Positions 46,424 through 55,164 of a stretch of DNA of 64,000 nt are shown here, piece by piece (within the stretch, counting starts at the first letter, position 1; each line of letters begins with the position of its first letter). The stretch covers positions 44,528-108,527 of the forward strand of contig NZ_RBIM01000003.1 in the NCBI RefSeq assembly GCF_003634045.1, written 5' to 3'. Origin of the DNA: Maricaulis maris. Its GTDB lineage: Bacteria > Pseudomonadota > Alphaproteobacteria > Caulobacterales > Maricaulaceae. The notes beneath the pieces are model-generated. The model was not told where the DNA came from and did no database searches. It worked only from the letters and a program-made list of their open reading frames with translations. Both the position numbers and the translations under genes were made by a program.

Positions 46424-48382
46424 ATGTTTCATCGTCTTGTACTGGCGCTCGCCGCCATCGCGGCCCTTTGCACTCACGCCACCGCGCAACCGGTGGCCGA
46501 TGTCACCGATTTCGCGTCGAACGAGGAGTTCCGCATGGCCCGGCTGTCGCCCGATGGCGAGCGGCTGGCCTTTCTGACGACGGTTGATGGCGGCGACCAG
46601 CTAGTTGTCGTCGATCTGGTGACCGGCGCGCGCCAGGAGGCCGGGGCTGCGGCCTGGCGAACCATGGAACTATTGTGGACCAGCGATAGCGTGATCGCCT
46701 TGCGGGCCATTTTCCCGATCGACATCCGTGGCTACGGTGAGGGCGATGTCAGCGGCGTGGTGTCCTTCGATCTCGACAATGATCTGGACGTCGCCTTCAC
46801 GCTCCAACCGACAGTCTACACGCCAGATGCCGGCAACATCGTGGGGATCGAGGCCGGCACAGGCTACATGATTGCCCCGAAACGCACCGATGGCGGACAG
46901 ATCCAACTGCGCGCCGTCAATCCCCTGACCCGGGCTTTCCGGGTCCTGGCGCTCGGTTCGGACGAGACGCGGCACTGGATTGTCGATGCGGACGGAAGGT
47001 TCGCTGGTAATGTGGAATATTCCAACCGGCACAATCGCTTGCGGATTCGCCGCAATGACGGCGAACCGAACTGGCCGATCGTCCGGGAGATCAACGACAC
47101 CGCCCTGCCCGATCTTGTCGTCTACGGGCTGACCGGGGACGGCGAGATGGCCTTTGTGTCGCGTTATATCGACCCGCGGACGCAAGGGCGGACAGCGCTG
47201 CTGGCGATGTCGATGGAGAGCGGTGAGATTACCCGCATTCTGTCCATGCACCCCGATCTCGACATCAGCGAGGTGATCGGTGACCCCTATAGCAACACCG
47301 CCGTCGGTGTGCGCTACGAGACAAACCTGTCCAGCTCGGATTGGCTGGATGCATCGCTGGCGGCGCTCGAGAGCGAAGCCCGCACTGCGATCGGTGCACC
47401 CCACGCCGTCTTGGAAAGCTGGTCGCGCGATCGCACGACGCTGCTGCTGCGCGTCCGGAGCATGTCGGCGCCCGACCGGCTCGTACTCTACAACGCGGCA
47501 TCCAGCGAGGTTCGCGAACTCGGCTCGGCCCGGCCCCGGCTTGCCGGGCGGGACTTGCCAGCCCGCCAGCCCTACGCGATCCGAGCCCGCGATGGTGTCG
47601 ATATTCCCGGCTTCCTGACAGTGCCGCAAACCGAGGGACCGTATCCGACCGTCATTCTGGTGCATGACGGCCCCGGCGGTCGTACGCGGGGCGGGTTTGA
47701 TAACCTCGCTCACCTGCTGGCGATACGCGGATACGCCGTCTACGAGCCGAATTTCCGTGGCAGCACAGGGTTCGGGCATGACTGGGCCGTGGCCGGCTTC
47801 GGCGGTTGGGGACTCGGCGTCATGCAAACCGATCTGACCGACTCCCTGCGTGCTCTTGAAGCGGCGGATATCACCGTCGCCGGGCAGGCCTGTATCGTCG
47901 GGGCTGCGTATGGCGGCTATGCAGCGCTCGCGGCGGCGACCTTCACGCCTGACGTCTTCACCTGCGGCGCCGGCTACTCGCCCATATCCGAGTTGGACCG
48001 CTACTATCAGCGGCTTCAGGATCGGACATCCTCCACGAGTTGGCGGCTGACACTGTTGTCGCAACGCCTGGCCGGTGGCGCGGGCGGGCGCCCGGACGGT
48101 GCCTGGCTGGACCGAATTTCGCCCATCGAGCATGTCGAGGCGATTACCATGCCCCTGCTTCTGGTCCACAGCGAGGATGACTCGGTCAACCTGGTCGAGC
48201 AAAGTCGCCGCTTCACCCGGGCCGCCAGGCGCGCCGGCGCCGATGTGACGCTGGTAGAGCGCGAAGGCACAGACCACTACCTGCTGGTCGAGGATGCCCG
48301 CCAGGTCTGGTATTCGGAGCTGGTAGATTTCCTCGCTGCCCATCTGCCAGCCAACGCGCCCGTAGTCGCGCCAGCAGACTGA
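46424..48382 (+). CDS. S9-family (prolyl oligopeptidase-like) protein, catalytic Ser replaced by Ala
   Basis: This 652-residue protein has a Sec signal (ending ATAQPV, residue 22), a beta-propeller region (25-390) and an alpha/beta hydrolase domain. The nucleophile elbow reads G-A-A-Y-G-G-Y with Ala495 (codon gcg at 47906-47908). The family, and the neighbouring paralogue, has Ser there. The other triad positions remain: Asp586 in HSEDDSV and His618 in GTDHYLL. It is therefore probably an inactive homologue or binding protein, unless the base is a sequencing error. GGAGA precedes the ATG. It follows trmFO by 112 bases. Confidence 0.85.
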   Translation: MFHRLVLALAAIAALCTHATAQPVADVTDFASNEEFRMARLSPDGERLAFLTTVDGGDQLVVVDLVTGARQEAGAAAWRTMELLWTSDSVIALRAIFPIDIRGYGEGDVSGVVSFDLDNDLDVAFTLQPTVYTPDAGNIVGIEAGTGYMIAPKRTDGGQIQLRAVNPLTRAFRVLALGSDETRHWIVDADGRFAGNVEYSNRHNRLRIRRNDGEPNWPIVREINDTALPDLVVYGLTGDGEMAFVSRYIDPRTQGRTALLAMSMESGEITRILSMHPDLDISEVIGDPYSNTAVGVRYETNLSSSDWLDASLAALESEARTAIGAPHAVLESWSRDRTTLLLRVRSMSAPDRLVLYNAASSEVRELGSARPRLAGRDLPARQPYAIRARDGVDIPGFLTVPQTEGPYPTVILVHDGPGGRTRGGFDNLAHLLAIRGYAVYEPNFRGSTGFGHDWAVAGFGGWGLGVMQTDLTDSLRALEAADITVAGQACIVGAAYGGYAALAAATFTPDVFTCGAGYSPISELDRYYQRLQDRTSSTSWRLTLLSQRLAGGAGGRPDGAWLDRISPIEHVEAITMPLLLVHSEDDSVNLVEQSRRFTRAARRAGADVTLVEREGTDHYLLVEDARQVWYSELVDFLAAHLPANAPVVAPAD

Positions 48383-48481
48383 CGCCGGCAGGCGTTCTGA
48401 CACCGCAACCTGCCGGCCAGGGCCGGCACTGCCCAAAGGCGTGCAAAAGCAATCGCGCATGACCGGAGTCCGACCGTCCCG

Positions 48482-48565
48482 GACGATCATCTCGATGGCG
48501 TCAAGGCTGCCTTCCAGCCGATGAATGTCGATGTCGTCCCCGTCAGGCAGATCGGGCAGCGTTGA
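48482..48565 (+). pseudogene. Relic of the trmFO 3' end between the two S9 genes
   Basis: Reading from 48482 gives a short peptide in which HLDGVKAAFQPMNV corresponds to [14 protein letters not shown] of intact trmFO (46131-46172). At DNA level about 36 of 43 aligned bases match (48488-48530), including an unbroken run ending in cagccgatgaatgtc. Beyond it the similarity fades and a TGA ends the frame at 48563-48565. This is best explained as leftover from duplication of a block holding the trmFO 3' end and the S9 gene. Confidence 0.75.
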
Positions 48566-48655
48566 CGGCGCGGTCAGCTCCACCTCCCGGCCTACACAAA
48601 CAGGTTGTATACGGCCCCGGCCTGCTTTCTGATGCTCCGCAAGTTTGGGGGTGTC

Positions 48656-50599
48656 ATGTTACGGTTTGTGTTCGGCGTTTTCGCCTGTTTCGCCCTGTTC
48701 GCCGGTCTATCGCCGGCCCGTGGCCAGGTCTTACCTGTCGAGACGTTCGCGGCGGACCCGGCGATGGCGCACGTCGTCCTGTCGCCCGACGGTCGGCGCC
48801 TCGCCTATACGAGCCATGTCAACGGCGCGCCGGTGGTGGTGGTCAAAGAGATCAGCAGCGGCGCGATCATTGCGGCGGATACCAGAAACTTTCGCACCCA
48901 TGGCCTGCGCTGGGCGGACAACCGGCATGTCCTGGTCACGGCCAGCGACGTTACCGCAATCTGGGGCGCCCGCGGCGATTATGATTTCTCCACCCTGGTC
49001 GCGCTCGACGCAGATGACGAGATGGACTCGCGGCAATTGCTGCGCCGGTCGAACCGCCTCGGTCTCAACCTCGATGTCAGTCGTATCATCGGCATTGAGG
49101 CAGAGAGCGGACACCTGCTGATCCCGGCGCGTGACGATAACCGCGAAAGCAATCTCCTCGCAGTCGACCCGGTGACCGGGAACAGTGTGACAGCCGCAAG
49201 GGGCGCGCGCGACACACGCGATTGGGTTGTCAACGCTCGCGGAGAACCTGTCGCCCGCCTCGACTACAACAATGACCGTGACCGGCAGATACTGCGCATA
49301 CCGTCCGGGAGCGGGTGGAGCACTATCAGCCGGGAAACGGGGGTTGAGCGGCCGCGCTACTCATTCGCCGGCCTGCTGCCGGACGGTCGCCTGGCGGTCA
49401 CAACCCTGATGATCCCATCCGATCCGGCGCAGGACTCGCGCCGGGCACTTTACAGCCTCTCCCTCGAGACCGGAGAGCTGGACGATGTCGTGTTCCAGCA
49501 CGCGCGGTTTGATATCGAGGATGTACTGATTGACCCGTACAGCAATCTCGTCGTCGGCGTCAGCTGGATCGAGGATTTTGAGCGTGTGCACTGGTTCGAC
49601 GAACGGCTGGCCGCACACCAGGTGGTGATTGACGGAGCCATGCCGGACTGGCGACCACAAATTGTCAGCTGGACTCCGGATTTCACCCGCCTCGTTGTCC
49701 GGGCAGACAATCCGGCCACGCCGCCCGTCTACTTCCTTTATGATGTCGCCCAACGATCAATGGACATTATCGGCGCCAGTCATCCGGATTTAACGGTGAA
49801 CGCCCTGCAGGCTCGCCAGCACATCACCTACCAGGTAAGCGACGGCGCGACGCTGGAAGCCTACCTCACCCGGCCCGATGGCGATGGTCCCTTCCCGACC
49901 GTCATCCTGCCCCATGGCGGACCGGAATCACGCGACAAGGGCGGTTTCGACTATTTCGCGCATTTCCTGACCTCGCGCGGCTACGCGGTGGTCCAGCCCA
50001 ACTTCCGCGGCTCCTCCGGTTATGGCTATCGCTGGATGGAAGCGGGCTACGGGCAATGGGGCACCGGCGTCATGCAACACGATCTGACCGATACGGTCGA
50101 ACGCCTGGTCACGGCCGGTATTGCCGATCCGGATCGGGTCTGCATTGTCGGCGCCAGCTATGGCGGCTATGCCGCGCTTGCCGGTGCCGCTTTCACACCG
50201 GACACTTATCGGTGTGCGGTCGCCATCGCGGGCGTGAGCGACACACAGGAAATGCTCAATTATACCCGGCAGCGCTATGGACGGTCGCATTGGTTCATCC
50301 GGTCATGGATGCAACGGATCGCCCAAGGCGAGGACAATGTTCGCGCTGCACTCAGAGCCGCGTCCCCCACACGTCATGCCGATTCCATCACCATCCCGGT
50401 CCTGCTGATCCATGGGCGCGATGACACAGTTGTTCCGATCGAGCAAAGCCAGTTTATGCGGCGTGCGATCAGCCGGGCCGGCGGCGATGTCGAACTGATC
50501 ACCATTGATGATGGCGATCACTGGCTGACGGCGTCCTCCACCCGCCAACTCGTCCTCACCGAGCTGGAAACCTTCCTCGCGACGCATCTCGGCGAGTAG
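48656..50599 (+). CDS. S9-family prolyl oligopeptidase/dipeptidyl peptidase, exported
   Basis: The 647-residue protein has a Sec signal (ending ARGQV, about residue 24), an N-terminal beta-propeller and a C-terminal alpha/beta hydrolase domain. It has an intact triad: Ser501 in GASYGGYAAL, Asp in HGRDDTVVP and His in DDGDHWL. It would cleave short peptides in the periplasm. It is a tandem paralogue of the upstream S9 gene, sharing ISPDG-like starts, FDNLAHLL/FDYFAHFL and the GVMQxDLTD motif. GGGGGTG lies before the ATG at 48656. Confidence 0.9.
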   Translation: MLRFVFGVFACFALFAGLSPARGQVLPVETFAADPAMAHVVLSPDGRRLAYTSHVNGAPVVVVKEISSGAIIAADTRNFRTHGLRWADNRHVLVTASDVTAIWGARGDYDFSTLVALDADDEMDSRQLLRRSNRLGLNLDVSRIIGIEAESGHLLIPARDDNRESNLLAVDPVTGNSVTAARGARDTRDWVVNARGEPVARLDYNNDRDRQILRIPSGSGWSTISRETGVERPRYSFAGLLPDGRLAVTTLMIPSDPAQDSRRALYSLSLETGELDDVVFQHARFDIEDVLIDPYSNLVVGVSWIEDFERVHWFDERLAAHQVVIDGAMPDWRPQIVSWTPDFTRLVVRADNPATPPVYFLYDVAQRSMDIIGASHPDLTVNALQARQHITYQVSDGATLEAYLTRPDGDGPFPTVILPHGGPESRDKGGFDYFAHFLTSRGYAVVQPNFRGSSGYGYRWMEAGYGQWGTGVMQHDLTDTVERLVTAGIADPDRVCIVGASYGGYAALAGAAFTPDTYRCAVAIAGVSDTQEMLNYTRQRYGRSHWFIRSWMQRIAQGEDNVRAALRAASPTRHADSITIPVLLIHGRDDTVVPIEQSQFMRRAISRAGGDVELITIDDGDHWLTASSTRQLVLTELETFLATHLGE

Positions 50600-50625
50600 T
50601 CGCCCAGGTCCCGGTCAGGGCCTGC

Positions 50626-51321
50626 CTACCAGGGCAGGTCCTGGCCGGAGACGTGGTAGAAGCGACCGCTCATCACCGGATTGCCATAGGCACGGGCGAT
50701 GAGGTCGAGCTGTCCCGATACAGATTCCTGCACTGTCAGCTGGCCATTGGGGCCGCCCATGGCGGTTTTCACCCAGCCGGGATGCAGGATCAGGACGACG
50801 ATGCCGCGATCCTTGAGGTCGATGCTCAACGACTTGCCGATGGCATTGAGGGCCGCCTTGGACGCGCGATAGCCGTATCCACCGCCGCTGCCATTGTCGC
50901 GGATCGAACCCATGCGTGAGGACTGCAGGGCGACCACTTTCATCTCGGACTCGGCGACGCGGTCAACAAAGGCCTCAACCAGCGCCAGCGGCGCGATCGA
51001 ATTGACCTTGAACTCTTCCAGCATCGCCGCCCCCGCCGCGGCGCCAAAACGGCGCGTTTCGGGCGCCATCATGCCGGCATTGGCGAACAGAAGGTCGATC
51101 GGGCCGGTGACGACCTTGGCCAGTGCGTCGGCGCTGTCCGGATCTGCCGCATCATAGGCGTGAACATCCAGCTTGCCCTTGCCGACCGGCAGAGCGGCGA
51201 GCTCGGTTGCAGCGGCCGGGTCGCGGACGGCGGCACTGACATGCCAGCCACGCTCGAGCAATTGCCGGGCGTGCTCCAGCCCCAGTCCGCGATTGGCTCC
51301 GGTGATGAGCGCGTGATGCAT
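50626..51321 (-). CDS. Short-chain dehydrogenase/reductase
   Basis: The 231-residue classical SDR has the cofactor motif TGANRGLGLEHARQL, the NAG element (FANAGMM), and the catalytic YGYRASKAAL (Tyr-x3-Lys) with the preceding serine in LQSSRMGS. The family resembles C-factor-like or sniffer-type reductases. The substrate is unknown. The ATG at 51321 has AAGGAGA at good spacing; a start seven codons upstream is less likely. It converges with the S9 gene. Confidence 0.87.
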   Translation of the reverse strand: MHHALITGANRGLGLEHARQLLERGWHVSAAVRDPAAATELAALPVGKGKLDVHAYDAADPDSADALAKVVTGPIDLLFANAGMMAPETRRFGAAAGAAMLEEFKVNSIAPLALVEAFVDRVAESEMKVVALQSSRMGSIRDNGSGGGYGYRASKAALNAIGKSLSIDLKDRGIVVLILHPGWVKTAMGGPNGQLTVQESVSGQLDLIARAYGNPVMSGRFYHVSGQDLPW

Positions 51322-51388
51322 CGGTTGTCTCCTTGGTTGCACCCATGTTGGACGCGAGCGGCCCGGCGAGGCAAGAGGGCGGCACCAG

Positions 51389-52210
51389 TTAACGCCCGGT
51401 CAGCGCCAGCCAGGTGAGGCGCAGGCGACGTGCCAGCGGGTTGATGTCAGGCGCGAGGGCGTAGGGATTGTCAGGCAGGCGACGCAGATGGGTCGGGGCC
51501 AACAGGCAATAGCCCATTGCCGGAACGACATCCGCCGGAAGCGGACGCGCCGCCTCGAGCCGGGCACAGGCGGCCTTGGCGGTCTCGACAATGCCGACGC
51601 GCGCCTGGGCGATTTTCTCCGCCCCCAGCCCCTGGGCCATCATCGCCGGCGTGGCGTCGACGGCGGCCAGGGCATCGCCGCCAATGGGGGCGCGCCCGAT
51701 CTGTGCCCGGATAGGGAATGCCCGCAGCAAACCCGTCAGCCCCCACGCCCGTCCGGCGACCTGCACCGTCTCCGGTGCCAGCGCGTCGCGCGCGCCGACC
51801 ACGGCGAGCGCCAGAGAGACCAGTCGGCCGGCGGTGGCATCGACATAAGCCAGCAGATCGTCGAGATCCGTGAAGGGACGGGCCGACAGATCGTCGAAGC
51901 GGGCCTCGATGAGAGGTGTCAGATCGGCCAGCGAGATGCGGTCGGTCAGCGCGGCCAGTCCCTCGGTCACATCGTGACGGCGAACCTTGGGTGGGTCGGC
52001 ATAAAGATCAGCAACGGCGTCACGCCACCAGGTCAGCTTCATCTCGCCGATCAGGCTTTCCGAACTGGAATCGGCGGCGCGGCCAAGCTCGTGATTGAGG
52101 CCGTAGAGTGCCAGCAGACCGGCCCGGTGCTCCGGCTGCGCAAACAGGGCGCACAGATAACGATCCGGGTCGGCGGCTTGCAGCAAGCTGTCGATTTCTT
52201 TGACCATCAT
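51389..52210 (-). CDS. Squalene/phytoene synthase-like protein (NDUFAF6-like)
   Basis: This 273-residue all-helical protein belongs to the isoprenoid synthase-like squalene/phytoene synthase superfamily. LYGLNHELGRAADSSSESLIGEMKLTWWRDAV is recognisable in two overlapping pieces: LYGLNHELGRAADSS and IGEMKLTWWRDAV. The first Asp-rich DxxxD motif needed for prenyl transfer is not preserved. This fits the NDUFAF6-type subgroup linked to respiratory complex I assembly rather than a terpene synthase. The gene diverges from sodB. Two adjacent ATGs follow GGGGAG. Confidence 0.75.
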   Translation of the reverse strand: MMVKEIDSLLQAADPDRYLCALFAQPEHRAGLLALYGLNHELGRAADSSSESLIGEMKLTWWRDAVADLYADPPKVRRHDVTEGLAALTDRISLADLTPLIEARFDDLSARPFTDLDDLLAYVDATAGRLVSLALAVVGARDALAPETVQVAGRAWGLTGLLRAFPIRAQIGRAPIGGDALAAVDATPAMMAQGLGAEKIAQARVGIVETAKAACARLEAARPLPADVVPAMGYCLLAPTHLRRLPDNPYALAPDINPLARRLRLTWLALTGR

Positions 52211-52315
52211 GCGTCTCCCCGGTGGACATGAGCGCTGTCCACACCATATGTGCGGACATGAAAACGGCCCAACCGGCCTTCATCCTTCCCGCCTTCGTCA
52301 CTGTAAGAGGTTCCC

Positions 52316-52921
52316 ATGGCTTTCATCCTGCCCGATCTGCCCTATGCCAAAGACGCGCTGGCCCCCCATATCTCCTCCCAGACGCTGGATTTCCACCACG
52401 GGAAGCACCACAACGCCTATGTCGACAAGCTCAACGGCCTGGTCGGCGGAACCGAGTTCGCCGCCCTGTCGCTGGAAGACGTGATCAAGAAGACCGCTGG
52501 CGATGCCGCCAAGGCCGGCGTGTTCAACAATGCCGCCCAGATCTGGAACCACACCTTCTACTGGCAGTCCATGCGCCCCAATGGCGGCGGCACCCCGAGC
52601 GGTGATCTCGCGGCAATGATCGATCGCGATTTCGGCTCCCTGGACGCGTTCAAATCCGCGTTCGCCGATGCCGGCGCCACCCAGTTCGGCTCCGGCTGGG
52701 CCTGGCTGGTCCTGGCCAATGGCAAGCTGGAAGTGCGCAAGACACTGAATGCCGAAACGCCGCTGACCGAGGACGGCGTCACGCCGCTGCTCACCATGGA
52801 TGTCTGGGAACACGCCTATTATCTCGACTTCCAGAACCGTCGTCCCGACTACATCACCACCTTCCTCGACAAGCTGGTGAACTGGGAATTTGCGGCTGAA
52901 AACCTCGCTGCCGCCCAATAA
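52316..52921 (+). CDS. sodB: Superoxide dismutase, iron type
   Basis: The 201-residue cytosolic enzyme converts superoxide to oxygen and peroxide. Metal ligands are in [20 protein letters not shown] and [10 protein letters not shown]. The [12 protein letters not shown] context, with Gln before the Trp, favours iron over manganese. GGTTCCC and GTAAGAGG lie before the ATG. Length is normal. A long hairpin that begins 27 bases after its stop may also end this transcript. Confidence 0.95.
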   Translation: MAFILPDLPYAKDALAPHISSQTLDFHHGKHHNAYVDKLNGLVGGTEFAALSLEDVIKKTAGDAAKAGVFNNAAQIWNHTFYWQSMRPNGGGTPSGDLAAMIDRDFGSLDAFKSAFADAGATQFGSGWAWLVLANGKLEVRKTLNAETPLTEDGVTPLLTMDVWEHAYYLDFQNRRPDYITTFLDKLVNWEFAAENLAAAQ

Positions 52922-52948
52922 GCCCCTCGTCAGAGCGGCACTGGCGTC

Positions 52949-52994
52949 CTAACCTTCCCCCCGGTCGATAAAAATATCCCGAGGGGAAGGTTAG
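52949..52994 (+). promoter_or_regulatory. Long hairpin occluding the ribosome site of the 52995 gene
   Basis: A perfect 12-bp inverted repeat, ctaaccttcccc (52949-52960) and ggggaaggttag (52983-52994), ends exactly at the base before the ATG. Inside, cgg / ccg and gata / tatc extend the stem to an AAAA loop. The Shine-Dalgarno-like GGGGAAGG is entirely in the right arm, so translation would need the hairpin opened. It could also be a sodB terminator. Confidence 0.6.
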
Positions 52995-54275
52995 ATGGCG
53001 TTCAAACAAGCCATGGCGGCGTTCGCGCTGGCCACGACGGCACTCATGCCCGTCACCGCGCCGCTTTTGGCGCAAGACATCCACACCGTTGAAAATCCTG
53101 CCGCGCTGGGTTTTGACCCGTACGCATTGTCGCTGCTCGACGCCCGGCTGGACGAACTCGCCGCCGAAGGCGCGCGCCCCGGTTATGCGGCGATCATCGC
53201 GCGCGGGGAACAGATTGCCTTTGTGTCCGAGGCCGGCGAAGCCGACCTCGAAAACCACACGCCCTTCACAGTCGACACGCCGGTGCGCATCGCCTCGATG
53301 ACCAAGCCGGTCACAGCGGTTGCGATCATGATGCTGGTCGAGCGCGGCGAGATCGCGCTGGACGATCCGGTCAGTGACTACATCCCGGCCTTTGCCGATG
53401 TTCGCGTGGCCGTCTCGCCGATGGCCAATGAAGCCGGCGAGATCGAGACGCGCGCACCGGACACGGTGATGACCATCGAGCACCTGCTCACCCACACGGC
53501 CGGCCTCGGCTATATCTTCGAGGCCGACAGCGATCTGGGCCGTCTCCATCTGGAAAACACCATGTATGATGGCGAAGGCGATCTGGCGGTCCGCGTCGAC
53601 CGTCTCGCCGGGCTGCCGCTTTATGGCGATCCGGGCGATCGCTGGATGTATTCCTACGGTCTCGATGTCGCCGGCCGGGTGATCGAGATCGTTTCGGGAC
53701 AGCCGCTCAACACCTTCTTCGACACCGAGATTTTCACCCCGCTCGGGATGGAGGCCACCGGCTTCTTCTACGAGGATGTCAGTTTCAGTGAAGACGAGCT
53801 GGCGCCGCTCTATGTCCACGATGAAAACGGCGAGATGGTGCCTTACGAGTTCGGCGTTCCGACCTGGCCATCCGGGGGCGGCGGCCTCGTCTCGACGGCG
53901 TCGGACTATATCCGCTTCGCCATGCTGCTGGCCAATGGCGGCCATCTTGGTGATGTCGAGTTGATGTCGGAAGAGACCTTCGCGGTATTTGCCAGCCCGC
54001 ACGCAACCGGGGATCAATTGGGCGACGGCTGGGACGGCCGCGCCTTCGCGCTGGGCATGGACATTGTCCTGCCAGCAGCTGAAGGCCAGCAGCCGGCCGG
54101 CGTGCCCGGGGATCTGAGCTGGGGCGGCTTGTTCGACACCGACTTTTTCGTGAGCCCGCAAACCCGCACCGCGGCCGTGATCATGACCCAGATCCAGCCC
54201 TCGCAATACCGGCCCGAGCCGCGCACGCTGCGCGAATTCCGGCCACGGGTTTACGCCAGTTTCGCCTTCGACTGA
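52995..54275 (+). CDS. Exported serine hydrolase, beta-lactamase-like
   Basis: The 426-residue protein has a Sec signal (ending PLLAQD, about residue 27) and a class C beta-lactamase/esterase-like domain. The SxxK motif is S101-M-T-K104, and MYSYGLDVAG supplies the Tyr motif. GGGGLVSTASDYIRF precedes the C-terminal region. Members include esterases and peptidoglycan-peptide hydrolases; beta-lactam hydrolysis is not implied. Its translation start sits at the edge of a strong hairpin. It shares its fold with the 25356 gene product but lacks that protein's C-terminal extension. Confidence 0.83.
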   Translation: MAFKQAMAAFALATTALMPVTAPLLAQDIHTVENPAALGFDPYALSLLDARLDELAAEGARPGYAAIIARGEQIAFVSEAGEADLENHTPFTVDTPVRIASMTKPVTAVAIMMLVERGEIALDDPVSDYIPAFADVRVAVSPMANEAGEIETRAPDTVMTIEHLLTHTAGLGYIFEADSDLGRLHLENTMYDGEGDLAVRVDRLAGLPLYGDPGDRWMYSYGLDVAGRVIEIVSGQPLNTFFDTEIFTPLGMEATGFFYEDVSFSEDELAPLYVHDENGEMVPYEFGVPTWPSGGGGLVSTASDYIRFAMLLANGGHLGDVELMSEETFAVFASPHATGDQLGDGWDGRAFALGMDIVLPAAEGQQPAGVPGDLSWGGLFDTDFFVSPQTRTAAVIMTQIQPSQYRPEPRTLREFRPRVYASFAFD

Positions 54276-54400
54276 GGCGGCTGTACGTCGGCGCATTTTA
54301 TGGCGACGGAATTGGAGGCGTCCGCGCGTTGTACGAAGGCAACGGGCGGCGTCCCTCCCTGTAAAGCCACCCGGATGCTCACGTACCCCCCGAACGTGAA

Positions 54401-54431
54401 CAGGGCCCGCCAGTGTCTCCGGCGGGCCCTG
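54401..54431. terminator. GC-rich hairpin between convergent genes
   Basis: A perfect 11-bp inverted repeat, cagggcccgcc / ggcgggccctg with a nine-base loop, lies between the convergent stops at 54275 and 54463. No clear T-run follows, but its position suits a terminator for one or both genes. Confidence 0.6.
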
Positions 54432-54462
54432 AACGTTTCAGGCCATGTCTGTCCGTCGGGCG

Positions 54463-55071
54463 TCAGCCGAAAATGGTCTGCGCCATCGCCATTGCGATCA
54501 GCATCGGGAAGGACAGGAGCGTGTTGGTGCGCGAGAACAGCATCGCCGTGCGCGCCGCCTTCGGCTTGGCCTCGGCCTCCGCCTCGACAATGCCCAGGGC
54601 GATCTTCTGGTTGGGCCAGATCACGAACCAGACATTGATCGCCATGATGATGGCCATCCACATGCCGATGCCGATGAAGGAATATTGCGGCGAATAGGCG
54701 TCTGCCATCAGACCGAAGGAGAGGAACTCCATCGTCAGCCCGCGCGACGCGGCCACGGCAAGGCCGGTGAGCACGGTGAAGGCCGCCCCCCAGCGAAACC
54801 AGAACAGGGCCGCCGGCGCGATCACCTTGCCAATGGCCGGCTTCTGGTCATCCGGTATCTTCGGCATGTTCGGGATCTGCACGAAGTTGAAATACCAGAG
54901 CAGACCGATCCACATGATGCCGGCGACAACATGCGTCCAGCGGGCCAGGGCCTGCCAGAACGCCGCATTGATATCGATGGCCCCGGCCATCACATAGGCG
55001 CCCAGAAACACCGCCGAGAGCACGAAGGAGACGATCACCGTCGTACGTAGATTGCTGAGTATTGCACCCAT
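54463..55071 (-). CDS. PuuD-like integral membrane protein (urate hydroxylase membrane-domain family)
   Basis: This 202-residue protein has about five TM helices. WTHVVAGIMWIGLLWYFNFV and FGLMADAYSPQY...IGIGMWMAIIMAINVWFVIW resemble the membrane domain of PuuD-type urate hydroxylases. Full PuuD proteins are about twice as long and end in a cytochrome c domain, absent here, so urate oxidation is uncertain. No other purine-degradation gene is near. The ATG at 55071 follows GAGGGAAA. Confidence 0.6.
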   Translation of the reverse strand: MGAILSNLRTTVIVSFVLSAVFLGAYVMAGAIDINAAFWQALARWTHVVAGIMWIGLLWYFNFVQIPNMPKIPDDQKPAIGKVIAPAALFWFRWGAAFTVLTGLAVAASRGLTMEFLSFGLMADAYSPQYSFIGIGMWMAIIMAINVWFVIWPNQKIALGIVEAEAEAKPKAARTAMLFSRTNTLLSFPMLIAMAMAQTIFG

Positions 55072-55164
55072 TTTTCCCTCCCCAATTGTCAGAATCACTC
55101 TGTCAGTGGGGCGAAAATACGGGTTATTCGCGTCTCAGGATAGTGGGCTCGGCCCTATACCCGC

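Noticed and set aside
46670..48583. A 637-codon open frame antisense to the first S9 gene
   Set aside because: It is opposite a gene with signal peptide and recognisable domains, and has no recognisable features of its own.
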